Shown in pieces: positions 18,060 to 28,275 of a DNA stretch of 64,000 nt. The DNA is from Aphelocoma coerulescens (lineage: Eukaryota; Chordata; Aves; Passeriformes; Corvidae): contig NW_027184061.1 in NCBI RefSeq assembly GCF_041296385.1, forward strand, positions 186,001 to 250,000, read 5' to 3'. The notes beneath the pieces were generated by a model, which was given only the letters and a program-made list of their open reading frames with translations, was not told where the DNA came from and ran no database searches. Position numbers and translations under genes: made by a program. How positions within the stretch are numbered: the first letter of the stretch is position 1; each line of letters begins with the position of its first letter.

Positions 18060-19530
18060 ACATTGAAAAACCCATTCTAAAATTCTCCCATCACTAACAG
18101 CCACGCACACACATACACAGAAAAACGCCTAAACCAATAAAGATTTTTGCGACTTTTCCCCCTAAGAATAAAAATTGACTCTCACACCCCTGGCCCAAAC
18201 CCAGCTGACAATGTCAGAGTAGGATTATTAAGAAAAAAAATTCTAGTGATATAATCTTGTCAACAAAACTCCTGGAAGATCAAAAACTCTCCAACGACCT
18301 TTTTAGTGTTAGAGGATCAAGGCATTACTTTATTCTGGCCAGGATGTGCAACAGAAATCATTTCATGCACACATAGCCCGGGTGTGCAGAGAAAATCATT
18401 CCATGGCACACGAGTTTTACTCAATTTTTCCTCACCTTGATGCAGTCTAAACCCATCGAAATCCGTAGGTTTAATGTTCATTGGTTCCAAGTTGGGTAGT
18501 TCTTAGTATTTGGTTTCCTGTTGGCCCCGGATTGCTTGGCCTCTGATGTTCATTAGGTCCACACTCCTTGATTTCCTTCTCAGCCTTTTCCAGAGCAGGG
18601 GTCTCCAGCTGTGCCGGGGGCAGTGTCTGGGGTAGCTGTTCCTTGATGTTTGCTGATGGGCGTTGATGTTCTGTTGATGGGCGTTATCTTTTGGGTATCT
18701 TTTGGGCTATTCCCAGTCTGTTGAGATGTTAAGCTCATCTCTGTTGAGTGGTGTAACATCCCTTAAAGTCCCCAGGCAGGGTCTGTGCCAGCCGAGCTTC
18801 CTGTGGAAGAGATTTCACAAGAGACAGGATTCTGGCCACAGACTGCTTGAAACAGACATCCCTGATCTCTACCCCCCACTAGGTCGGGAATTCGCAGGGT
18901 GAGGAATTGCAAACCTCAATTCCAGGGAGATAATTGAATATCTGCCCTGGATCTGGCTCTTCTTCTTGCCAAAGCTAATGGCAGCAGCCGCACCCGTGGC
19001 ATCTCAGTGCCCGTGGGTGCTCATCCTCTGACAGCTGCTGAGCTTTCTGCAAAATCATTCGTTTCTCCAGTGACCCAAACAAGATCGATAAAAGTAAATC
19101 CTGATCCTTCCACATCCCGCAGCCTCCTGGGGGCCGGGGGCCACTGCCGGCCCTGCCCGGGGGGTGTTGGGGTCAGGCAGTGCCCGGCGCTGAGCCCCGG
19201 CTGCCCCACAGCCCCGGCCCGGCCCCACAGCTCCCCACAGGCCCCCAGCCCGTGCTGCCCTGTCCTGCTGCTCCCCACCACAGAGAAACACCCTAAAATC
19301 CTGAACTTCTTTTTCTGTCATGTCCTGGAACGCGGGGATACAAAAGATCTGGATCAGCTGGCAAATGTTGAGGATAAGATGGCGCTGAAAAGCATCCCAG
19401 TCCTCACTTTTTTCTCTTCCTCCTCTTTTCCATCTTCCTTTTCCTTTCTTACCACATAGATTCCTCCTGCTGCTGTTTGCCTTAACCATATTCCTGCACA
19501 CTCCCTTCAACCAATCCCTTCCCAGCACAC
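18060..19530 (-). mobile_element. Gamma-like (ERV1) retroviral remnant, internally deleted
   Basis: On the minus strand the order corresponds to the right-arm element at about 37,900-41,640, but two internal parts are missing. One junction near 18,775 lacks about 590 bases. The other, near 18,996-19,010, joins integrase sequence directly to gag sequence and lacks about 2 kb of protease, RT and RNase H. The block 18,300-18,770 contains an AATAAA-type signal (about 18,330) and looks like LTR or 3' sequence. No coding capacity remains. Confidence 0.7.
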
Positions 19531-19539
19531 CAACACCAT

Positions 19540-19957
19540 CCGTCCCCTGTTGCTGAGACCCCTTCTCGACTTCCCTTTTTACCCGTGCTGGGTGTCCATG
19601 TCCTTAATTAGCTCTGGGAGAATGTGCAAACTGCCTCAGCATTGTCCCCTTTTGATTAGGAAACGATGTCCATGGTTCTGTTCAGGCTTTGTTGTTGTTC
19701 TGGAAGTTGAGGAATTGAGCAGGAGCTTGGCTGAGCAGCAGTGTGTGTCAGTCAGTGCCATTTTGGGGAGCTGCTGGTTTGTGCTGTCACTTGCTTGTGT
19801 GCAAGTGCGTGTGGCTGTGTCCGAGCAGATTCAGAGCATGTGTTTGTAAGGAGGCGTTGGTGTTGTTGGTTCGCTGGGGGTGCCCGGTTTTCGGGACATC
19901 CCCCCTGGAGCAGGGTGTCCCCCCTTGGTGCAGGCGCGGCCCTCAGGCAGCGCTCAG
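19540..19957. other. Zinc-finger upstream region, no gene seen
   Basis: Sequence conserved with the right arm (37,340-37,760) and with some similarity to 7,320-7,400 (shared GGCTTGGCTGAGCAGCAGT). Open frames are short. It probably forms the distal upstream region of the zinc-finger gene. Confidence 0.5.
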
Positions 19958-20002
19958 CCAATCAGAAGGCGCGGCGCTGGTGAGTCAGCAGTTGCCAGGC
20001 AG
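19958..20002 (-). promoter_or_regulatory. MHC class II-like X1-X2-Y module (left arm)
   Basis: On the minus strand: X1-like CTGCCTGGCAAC, X2-like TGACTCA (19,981-19,987), then after exactly 15 bases the Y box CTGATTGG (19,958-19,965). These resemble the RFX, CREB-type and NF-Y sites of MHC class II promoters in the right order. The same module with the same 15-base spacing recurs at 23,418, 37,291 and 62,440. It points away from the zinc-finger gene. Binding is inferred. Confidence 0.65.
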
Positions 20003-20527
20003 AGCCGCAGCGCCCGGCGCTCCCCAGCTGGAGCCCACGTGTGGCCCGGCCTTGGCGCCCCCCGCCAGGGGAATTTGGGGAGGTGGGAGGGGGGGAGCGC
20101 CAAGGCCGGGCCGGGCCGTGCTGTGCTGGCAGAAGTGGCTGCGGCGGGGGCCGAGTGCGGGCAGGAGCGGCCGAGAGCCCAGCGCTGCCCCAGCCCGAGC
20201 TGCCGCAGCTGCATCGCTGCTCGTGCTGTGCGATCCGAGAGCTCTGGGGGGCAGAGCGAGCCAGGGCTGGGTGCTGGGCCTGGGGGGAGCAGGAGAAAGG
20301 CTGGAGGAGCAGGGCTGGAGACCAGAATGGTGAAACGATGCCCGTGGGAGCAGCAGGTGGGATTCTGCAGGAGAATGAGTAGTGTGAGGAAGAGGACCGT
20401 GAGGAAGAGTAGGGATTCAGGAGGAGGAGGAGGAGGATCAGGACGAGGAGGCACCCCAAGGTTCCAGCACTCGCTGTATCTGCAGCCTCCCTCCAGCCCC
20501 AGGAGTGTTGCCCCCCCCATCCAGCAG
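20003..20527 (+). promoter_or_regulatory. CpG island and probable 5' exons of left zinc-finger gene
   Basis: GC-rich sequence with an E-box CACGTG (about 20,037) runs into purine-rich GAGGAGGAGG and a likely donor after CCAGCAG at 20,527/20,528 (GTGATC here, a better GTGAGC in the right copy). An acceptor TTTTTACAG follows at about 20,746. An ATG at 20,328 opens a short frame but does not join cleanly to the finger frame, so these exons may be untranslated. Confidence 0.55.
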
Positions 20528-20768
20528 GTGATCAGGGAGGGGGATCCACGATTTTCCAGGGGGTAAATCTTGGTGTTTCTGAGGTTTCTTGGTTTCCCTG
20601 TTGGTGCTTTGGTTTTTTTTTGTGGGGGCTGAATGTTTATATTTTGGAGGGAGCTTTCTCTGAATCTTGATGTTTTGGTAGTTTTGGGTCTGTGTCTTAA
20701 TGTCTGGGGGACTTTTGGGCTGAGTCTCTGTGTTTTTGAGATTTTTACAGACACAAGATGCCCGGTGA

Positions 20769-21515
<747 letters not shown>

Positions 21516-21726
21516 GGGAAGCCCTGCGAGTGCCCCGAGTGCGGGAAGAGCTTTGTGCGCTGCTCCAGCTCCATCCCCTGTGGGAGGATCGGCGTTGGAT
21601 GATCCCCAGTGACCCCCGTGGGGCAGAGCCCTGGTGACCCCCGTTCCGGGTGATCCGCGCTGGGTGGGGGGAAGGTGTTGGAGAGATTTCTTTGCCTTCT
21701 CCTTGTGCTGCTGGGATTTGGTTGGT

Positions 21727-21732
21727 AATAAA
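21727..21732 (+). terminator. Polyadenylation signal of left zinc-finger gene
   Basis: AATAAA lies 212 bases after the stop codon. Homology to the right arm ends about 26 bases later, close to the expected cleavage site. Confidence 0.75.
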
Positions 21733-21758
21733 TTCCCTCCCTGTGCCCAGGCTGGGTC

Positions 21759-22286
21759 TGTTGGATCTGGAAGCTTCCTCCATGTCTGGCAGAGCCAATC
21801 CCTGGTGGCTCCAAAGTGAGAGGTGCCGGATGCAGAGATGCCCCCACAACCCCTGGGAAGGAGGGAGGAGGAGGAGGGTGTTTTTAAGGGTCTTCTTTTC
21901 CTTCTCATTCTCCTGATGTTATTTTTTCGGTGTCATCAATTTAATTAATATCTCTAATTAGAGCCTGTTGTGCCTGTTCCGGTGTTTGCTGAGGGATCTC
22001 TCCCAGTCCTTATCCCCAGCCAGGAACCCTCGGTTCCATTTTCTCTCCCCTGTGTGGCTGCGGGGGGCAGGGACAGAGTGGCTTTGGTGGGTGCCTGGCA
22101 CCGGGCCAGCGTCACCCCAGGCCATGGGCACCCCTGAGATCCCGCGTCCCTGGGGACACATTTCTGGGCACAACTGAGCTCCCACCTGCCCCTCACCCCG
22201 AGGTTCCCCCTCCCAAAAAATTCCACCCCGGGGCTGCAGCATCCCTAAAGCCCCATAGCCAATCAAAATCGTGGCCAGCGCTGGCC
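21759..22286. other. Spacer start, no gene recognised
   Basis: Unique sequence between the zinc-finger gene and the MHC fragment, with an AT-rich patch near 21,930-21,960. It may be the upstream part of the broken MHC gene, but no X/Y boxes in plus orientation were seen. Confidence 0.5.
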
Positions 22287-23121
22287 ATGGGGTGAGTGGT
22301 GGCAGCTGGGGCCGTACTGGTGGCACTGGTGGTGCTGGGAGCCCCCCCGGCTGCGGGCGTGGAGCTCTCAGGTGAGCCGGGGTTGGCGTGACGTGATGGG
22401 AAAGGGGGGGAGAAGGGGAAAAAGGGGTGATGGGACCCCTAAAATGAGTGAGAGCTGGAGGGGACCCTCAAAGGAAGAGCAGGAGGGGGCTGAAGAGTGG
22501 GGGAGAAACGGGTGGGAGGGGCTGGGAAAGTGGGGAAAAGTGGAGGATGGGACCCAAAAACAGAGCGGGAGTGGGCTGGGGATTGGGGGATGGTGGGGGA
22601 AAAGGGTGGAAAGGGTGAAAAGGGGGGAATGGGAGTCCAAAACTCCTCTGGGGAGTGGCTGGAAATGGTGGGAGAGGGGATGTGAAATAGGGAGAAGAGT
22701 GGAAAAGAGGAAGTCCGAGCACGGGCAGGAGGGTCCCGTGGCGGCCGTGGGGCACAGGGGGTGCGGAGCGGGGATCCGGGGTGGCTCCCGGAGCTCTGGG
22801 CGTGCTGGGGGCTGCAGGGGGGCACCCCCTGAGCTGTGTCCCGCACACACAGGGGTGTTCCAGGGGATGATGAAGTCCGAGTGTCACTTCATTAAGGGCA
22901 CCGAGCGGGTGAGGTTGGTGCAGAGGAGCATCTGACAGCGGGAGCAGCAACTGCACTCGCCAGCGATGTGGGGCTGTTTGTGGGGGACAGCCCGTGTGGG
23001 GAGAAACAGGCGCAGTGCTGGAACAGCCATCCAGCCAGACTGGGGTACAAACGGGCTCTGGCGGACAGGCTCTGCCGGCACCACCGCGACATCGTTGCCC
23101 CGTTGCTCGCGGCCCGCAGAG
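22287..23121 (+). pseudogene. MHC class II beta pseudogene, exons 1 and 2
   Basis: Exon 1 (22,287-22,371) encodes a leader of class II beta type (hydrophobic AVLVALVVLGAPPAAG then VELS and a GTGAGC donor). Its third codon is TGA, probably from CGA by CpG decay. Exon 2 (22,853 to about 23,121) encodes the peptide-binding beta-1 domain: GVFQGMMKSECHFIKGTERV, then a stop in place of the RYIYNREQ region, a frameshift, then DSPCGEK, QCWNSHP and CRHHRDIV, which match the conserved Cys and Trp positions of the family. No immunoglobulin-like exon 3 follows. The gene would present peptides to CD4 T cells if intact; this copy cannot. Confidence 0.9.
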
Positions 23122-23227
23122 GTGCAGAACGTCGGGCAGAGCGAGTCCCCTCGGGCCCTGCCCTGGGGATGAGCCTGGAGCCCCTCAGCCCCCCTGGTGC
23201 CCATCCCCGGGGCCTCTTGTCCTTCCA

Positions 23228-23390
23228 GGTTCCCCTGAGGTGTCCCAGTCCATCCCAGTCCATCCCAGTCTCTCCCAGTCTCTCCCAGTCCATCCCAGTC
23301 CATCCCAGTCCATCCCAGTCCATCCCAGTCTCTCCCAGTCCATCCCAGTCTCTCCCAGTCCATCCCAGTCTCTCCCAGTGCCCCCGCGCG
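23228..23390 (+). repeat. 10-base minisatellite (TCCCAGTCCA / TCCCAGTCTC)
   Basis: About 16 nearly perfect 10-base units follow the MHC exon 2 remnant. The motif belongs to the CCCAGT family found elsewhere in the window and known from passerine MHC introns. Looser CCCAGT units continue at about 23,490-23,565. Confidence 0.95.
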
Positions 23391-23417
23391 TGTCCATCCC
23401 AGCCCTCAGCCCCTCAG

Positions 23418-23462
23418 CCAATCAGAGCGCGTCTCTCTGATGACTCATCAGTTGCCAGGCAG
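23418..23462 (-). promoter_or_regulatory. MHC class II-like X1-X2-Y module (spacer)
   Basis: Reverse-oriented Y box (CCAATCAG, 23,418-23,425), 15 bases, X2-like TGACTCA (23,441-23,447), then X1-like GTTGCCAGGCAG (23,451-23,462). Its arrangement equals the other three modules. It sits after the minisatellite and downstream of the MHC exon remnant, on the opposite strand to it. Confidence 0.65.
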
Positions 23463-24050
23463 ACCCGCAGCGCCGAGTGCCCCGTGCTGGACTCGGCCTC
23501 CCAGTGCCGCGCGCTCCATTCCCAGTCGCTCCCAGTGCCCTCCCAGTGCCTCCCCAGTGCCCTCAATCCACTCCCCTCTCACGAGGGCAGCTCACTTCTC
23601 TCAGAACACTCCAAGCCGAAGCTGCCTACGCTTCTAGGCCGATCTCTTGAGTATCCTTCTACTCTCATACTTTCTTTGCCCTTACACGTTTCCTAAGTGT
23701 TACTTTTATGCTTTTAATATTACTGGAGATGGTAACCAAAAGGGCTCCAAACCCCCTTCACACAGCAACCAAACTGTTCTGAAATAAACCCTACAGAGAT
23801 ATATTTATAAACACAGATCTTTCACTGTTGTTTCACTCTAATCTGCCCCAGGGGAGCCATGAACCAGACCCTGGGTTACCCTCGCCTTCAGGGGCGGGGC
23901 GGAACAGGAGCCGGACACGGGGGAAGCTTCTGGAAGCTGCTGATGGAAGCCACCCCTGGAGGCCCCCCATTTCCAAAGCCTGGCCATGCAAACCCAGGAC
24001 ACTGGATCCAAACATGGATCACTCAGACGGGGGACACCAGGGCTCTGCCT
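23463..24050. other. No gene recognised
   Basis: GC-rich sequence after the X/Y module, then a mixed stretch. Short open frames only. Confidence 0.5.
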
Positions 24051-25260
24051 GTCGTGGTTTGACGCAGCTGAGCATCAAGCACACGAAATCTGTTATTTTT
24101 CATAAGGGGAAAATAAGAAAATATTGAGGAAAACTAGAGAGCTGCAAGGCAAAACAGGTTCAAACTTAAACAGTTGCTGTACAAAGAAAAATTTTATTAC
24201 CAACAGAATTAAAAGTAAAAAGAAATAACAAGAAATTCAAGCAAACTTCCCCTCTCTTCCAGCACTTCCCTCCTTTTACCCAACTCGCAGAAAGGATAAC
24301 ATTACATGGGATTTTAGTCAGTGTTGCAGTTCTTGAAAAGTCTATTTGTTATGCTTAAGGAAAAAAGGGTTTTCTTCTGCATCACGTGGTTCCCAAAGTG
24401 CCACCAACAGCAGACCCGCCCGGAAAGAAACAATCTGCTGTGGTGTAAAACATCTCTGCCCTGAAAAATCTCACCGTTCCTTCACACTGCCAGACAGGGG
24501 CCATCACATGGGGTTATTAATCTTTTTAAGGATGAATTACTTTGGCCTGAACACAAAGGGGTTTTTTTTTGTGACAGGAGGTCTCTAAAAGCCTCTCAAT
24601 ACTTCTATATAGCCTGGCATAGGCACTTTTCATAAGTTTCATGGGCCACAGGTGAACTTTCCATCCCTCCATGTACTCCAAATGGATCAAAGAGACAAAC
24701 AGTTTGTGATATTACAGTTTCTTACCACGGCCTGCAGGAAGTTTTTTAAGCTGCGCACGAGAATCGCGGCACCGCCCTCTTTTCTCCCGTCGCCATTTCC
24801 AGCTCCGTCCCACAGGACTCACTTTCTCTTCTCTCTGGCTCCGAAGCCGCCACGTTGAAGAGTGTTCTTGTTCGGGCTCTACGGTGGAGAAAGCCTGGCT
24901 CCCTTTGTGCTGCTGGCTGCGTGGTGTCCTCTTCAGTTCAGCGCGGAGTGTGCTGGCTGCAGACAGGAGGCTCCGCCGGCTCCCGCTGGCTCCGCCGGCC
25001 CCGCGTGGAGAGGAGAGGGACCCGCCGGTGCCAGGGAGCCGCGCCGGATGGGTTTAGCTGTGTGGCACTCCATGGCTGGCTTTAGCTGCCTGCGGCTCTG
25101 GGACAGTTCCCCCCCAGCAGTGACACAGGGTCTGTGCTGCGGCGTTGGGAAAGGAGGGGGTGCAGGGGCCCTGACCCGGCGGGGCCCGGAGCCTCCAAGG
25201 CCCCCTTCCATCTTCCGGCAGGCAAGTTGGAACAAAAGGAATTCCCGGCTTTCCGTATGG
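24051..25260 (-). mobile_element. LTR-like block, probable ERVK-type LTR in reverse
   Basis: The left edge TGTCGTGGTTTGA is the reverse complement of the usual end of a common avian LTR (AAACCACGACA). A-rich sequence with TTTATT at about 24,193 follows, then GC-rich sequence up to about 25,260. The right boundary and target duplication could not be fixed. Open frames at 24,862-25,293 are taken as chance. Confidence 0.4.
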
Positions 25261-25469
25261 TCTAAAGATGTAAATTGTGAGAAGCATCATTAGTCTAAAA
25301 GACTGTCCATCAACTCAGGCTCAACCCACTACACCAGCCCTGCTGGAAGTGGGCAAGGGCACCAGAAACCCCAAGGCCCAGCCAGTGCTGCTTCTGGAGG
25401 TGCTGGGAGCGGCCACGGAGGCAGCGCCAAACTGAGGGATATGAAGGTCTCTTCCGGCCTGGATGAATC

Positions 25470-25860
25470 CGGGACTTGGGGATCACCCCAGGCCAGGTGC
25501 AGCACCCGGCACTTGGCCTTGTGAGGCCTCGTAAGGTTCTCGTTGTGCCACTTCTCAGGCTTGCCCAGGTCCCTGTGCACGGCCAAATCCGGCCATGGTG
25601 CCCCTGCCACGCTCAGCTGCCCGTCCCCTGCAAACGTGCTGAGGGGGAGCTCGAGCCCCTGCCTGTGTCATCGGGGACACCACTAAAGAGCCCCAGGGCC
25701 AAGGCAGAGCCCTGAGGGACACCCCTCGTCCCCGGCCTGCAGCTGCACATGGAGCCAATGCCCCCAAGTCCCTGGCTGCGGCCATCTGGCCAATGGCTCA
25801 TGCCCTGAGTAGCCCACCCGCCAAAGCCAGGGCTCTGCAGTGTGGGGATTGGGCTGTTGA
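25470..25860 (-). mobile_element. CR1 LINE fragment
   Basis: The plus strand reads as antisense CR1: GGTGCAGCACCCGGCACTTG, then GTCCCTGTGCACGGCCA, then CCCTGAGGGACACCCCTCGT. These match the well-known end of the CR1 reverse transcriptase in order. Not coding. Confidence 0.85.
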
Positions 25861-25970
25861 GTGGGACCGTGGCCAAAGCCTCACAGAGGCCAGGGGCTAC
25901 AAGTGCCCAAGTCCAGGGCCTGCTCAGTGCAGGCTTGGCGCCGGGTACAGCCCTTTGGGACACAGGTGCG

Positions 25971-26030
25971 TGATGTCAGGGCCCTTGGCCATGCGGAACA
26001 TGGGGGTGCCCAGAGACCCTTGTGACATCA
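25971..26030 (+). promoter_or_regulatory. Pair of CRE-like sites before the 397-codon reading frame
   Basis: TGATGTCA (25,971-25,978) and TGACATCA (26,023-26,030) lie 120-180 bases upstream of the ATG at 26,150. The second is followed by CAGAG and a TATCTAAG element at about 26,049, a possible weak TATA box. The kinase genes carry the same octamer upstream. Confidence 0.4.
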
Positions 26031-26149
26031 CAGAGCCCTGGCCGAGGGTATCTAAGGGGCACAGAACCTTGGAGTGCCCAGTCCAGTGAGAGCCACTCTC
26101 GCAGAAGGAAGCAGCTCCCGTGATCCTTCTGTGCTACAGGACCTCAGAG

Positions 26150-27343
26150 ATGGAAGAGGACAAGGCAAACCCCAACTCCTCCCAGCCAGCCACCCCTGTG
26201 CCCAGTGGGCTGCAAGACCAGACCCTCAGCTGGCACTTGGTGGGGGCAGAGAGTGCCTCAGTCAGGCCCCAGAGAGACACTGAAGAGGAGCAGGGGCCCT
26301 TTGTCATCAAGGAGGCGGAGAGGAAACCTGGCATGGATGAGGAGCCTTGCCAGGGGAGAGACACTCGGCCCCAAGAGCTTCGCCTGTGGGAAGAGGCGAC
26401 AGGCCGTGAGTTGTCCCAGTGGGTACCAGCAGGGCCAGTGCAGGACGTGTCCCTGTGCGGAGTGTGGAGTCACCAAGGGCTGAACCCGTGGAAGATGGGT
26501 GTGAGCGTGCAGTGGGGAGATGGGGCACAGCAAATGCTCTACCAGTGGGAACAGAGAGTGAAAATCCAGGAGCTGCCCCAAGGCAAAGAAGAGGGGAATG
26601 ACCCAAAGCTGTCCCAGCAGGGCGAAGGAAGGGTGAGGGGCCAGGAGGCAGACAGGGGGTCACTCCTGGCAGGGAAAGGGAGCGAGGAGCGGACCTCAGC
26701 TGGAGACAATGAAGACTGCCAATACCACACCCAGCTTGAGCTGTCCCAAGAGTGCCAAGGTGCAGCAAAGCCAGAGCTGTCCCAAGGAGAGGTCAGCAGC
26801 TCCCAAGACCCCTCTGACGGGGATGACGGCATCGAGCCAGAGCCGTGCCACGCAGAGCTCAATGAGTGGGAAGAGTACATCTACCGAGAGGTTTCCATAG
26901 AGGAAGATGGCAGCGACAGAGACCTCACACGGAGCACCTGGCAATACACGTGCATCTTCAGCTTCGGGGTCCCGCCCTCGCTGCCGAAGGCCGCCGCCTG
27001 GGACGGACTCGGCGTCCTCGAGCTGCGCGAAGAAGGCGGGCGCCGAAGCCTGGCAGCTCTTGCGGCAGACGGGCTCCCGGCGCCCGTCCCTCAGGAGGCC
27101 TGGGCCGAGCGCCGGGCACGGCAGCCGCTCTGTGCCTCGCTTTTTGCCCTGCGAGGCCGAGCCGCCACGGGACCCGCAGCTTGTCCTGTGCTGGCCTGGC
27201 AGGAGCCGGGGCCTGCCCCGCGCAGCCCCCGCGGCCCCTCGGCTGCCCAGCCGGCTGCCCCCAGCAAGCGGCCCGGCCGCCTCAGGCGGGCGCTGCGGGC
27301 GCTGTTCCGCTGCCGCTGCCTGGCGCCGCGGACGCGGGAGTAG
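26150..27343 (+). CDS. Hypothetical protein, 397 residues
   Basis: An uninterrupted frame runs from ATG 26,150 (MEEDKANPN; an in-frame ATG at 26,120 is less likely) to TAG at 27,341-27,343. The first 270 residues are acidic and rich in Glu, Gln and Ser, with loose repeats of the type LSQG/LSQE and W-x-x-x. A patch EWEEYIYREVSIEEDGSD precedes an aromatic stretch WQYTCIFSFG near residue 270. The last 110 residues are Ala/Arg/Pro-rich and end in a basic, Cys-containing tail RALFRCRCLAPRTRE. No known domain was recognised. CRE-like sites and a TATA-like element upstream support a real gene. It could be a single-exon gene or the first exon of a longer one; expression evidence would decide. Confidence 0.5.
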   Translation: MEEDKANPNSSQPATPVPSGLQDQTLSWHLVGAESASVRPQRDTEEEQGPFVIKEAERKPGMDEEPCQGRDTRPQELRLWEEATGRELSQWVPAGPVQDVSLCGVWSHQGLNPWKMGVSVQWGDGAQQMLYQWEQRVKIQELPQGKEEGNDPKLSQQGEGRVRGQEADRGSLLAGKGSEERTSAGDNEDCQYHTQLELSQECQGAAKPELSQGEVSSSQDPSDGDDGIEPEPCHAELNEWEEYIYREVSIEEDGSDRDLTRSTWQYTCIFSFGVPPSLPKAAAWDGLGVLELREEGGRRSLAALAADGLPAPVPQEAWAERRARQPLCASLFALRGRAATGPAACPVLAWQEPGPAPRSPRGPSAAQPAAPSKRPGRLRRALRALFRCRCLAPRTRE

Positions 27344-27814
27344 CGCCCGCCCGGCCCGGGGCGGCCTCGGCCTGGACGGGCCCCGCAGCCTGAGCTGCCC
27401 CGGCTGCTTTGGGCCGTGCCGGGGGCGTCTCCCCGGTGCCCAAAGTCACCGGCGTGGCCGGCCCCAAGCAGCGCCCGTGGAGCGCGCTCGGTGCCGGCGC
27501 GCTCGGCGGGGAAGCCCAGAGAGTCACCAAGAGACCCTGCCGGGCACCCGCTGCCACTGGCACCCTGGCAGAGCCAGCGTCGCCCCGAAACCGCGTCCCC
27601 GAGGGCCACATCTGCACAGCTCCTGAACACTGCAGAGACAAGGACTCCACCACCGCCCTGGAAAACTTCTTCCAGTGCCTCACGCCTCTGCCAAGGAAAA
27701 ACTGCTTCAGATATTGAATCTGAACCTCCCCTGGTGGCACCAAAGGCAACGGACATGGCTGCAGGACATTGACTCAACAAATGCAAGTTGACTTTAAGAA
27801 ATAGTAATGGGTTA

Positions 27815-28275
27815 AAAAAAAAAAAAACACCAAACAAAAATTAAGAAAAACTCCTCATACAGGAAAAAAGAATAGGAATAGGAATATTGTGATGACGAAG
27901 AAATAGCAGTAGTAAATAGGAGGAAGAAGAAAAAGGAATAGAATATTAATAAAAATAGTAAGTTGAATAAGAATAATAAGAGCATAGGAAGAAGAAGAAG
28001 AAGAGGAAGAAGAAATAGTAGTAAGCAATAAGAATATGAAAAAGAAAAGAATAAGCATAACAAGTGAATAAGATTAATTAGAATAAGAAGAATATGATAA
28101 AGAAGAAGAAATAGTAGTAGTAAATAAGAAGAAAAATTAAAATAGTAATAAGAAGAATAAGAGTAAGACAAAGAAGAAGAAGCAAGAGTAGTAGAACTAA
28201 TTAAAAAGAAGGAAAAGAAGAAGACTTAGATGAAGAAGAGGAAATAGGAAATAGTAATAAGAAGAATATCAAATT
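27815..28275 (+). repeat. A-rich GAA/TAA/TAG simple sequence
   Basis: About 460 bases made almost only of A, G and T in GAA, AAT, AGTAGT units, with few C. Open frames on the other strand (Leu/Phe/Ser-rich) are artefacts of this composition. Confidence 0.9.

Noticed and set aside
19880..20566. 228-codon frame upstream of the left zinc-finger gene
   Set aside because: It crosses the CpG island and reads through a conserved splice donor; when joined to the next exon it hits a stop in the left copy.
23228..23390. CRISPR-like direct repeats
   Set aside because: Units are 10 bases and contiguous with no spacers; this is a minisatellite in an avian genome.
27812..28171. Leu/Phe/Ser-rich 119-codon frame on the minus strand
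   Set aside because: Composition artefact of the GAA/TAA-rich simple sequence.
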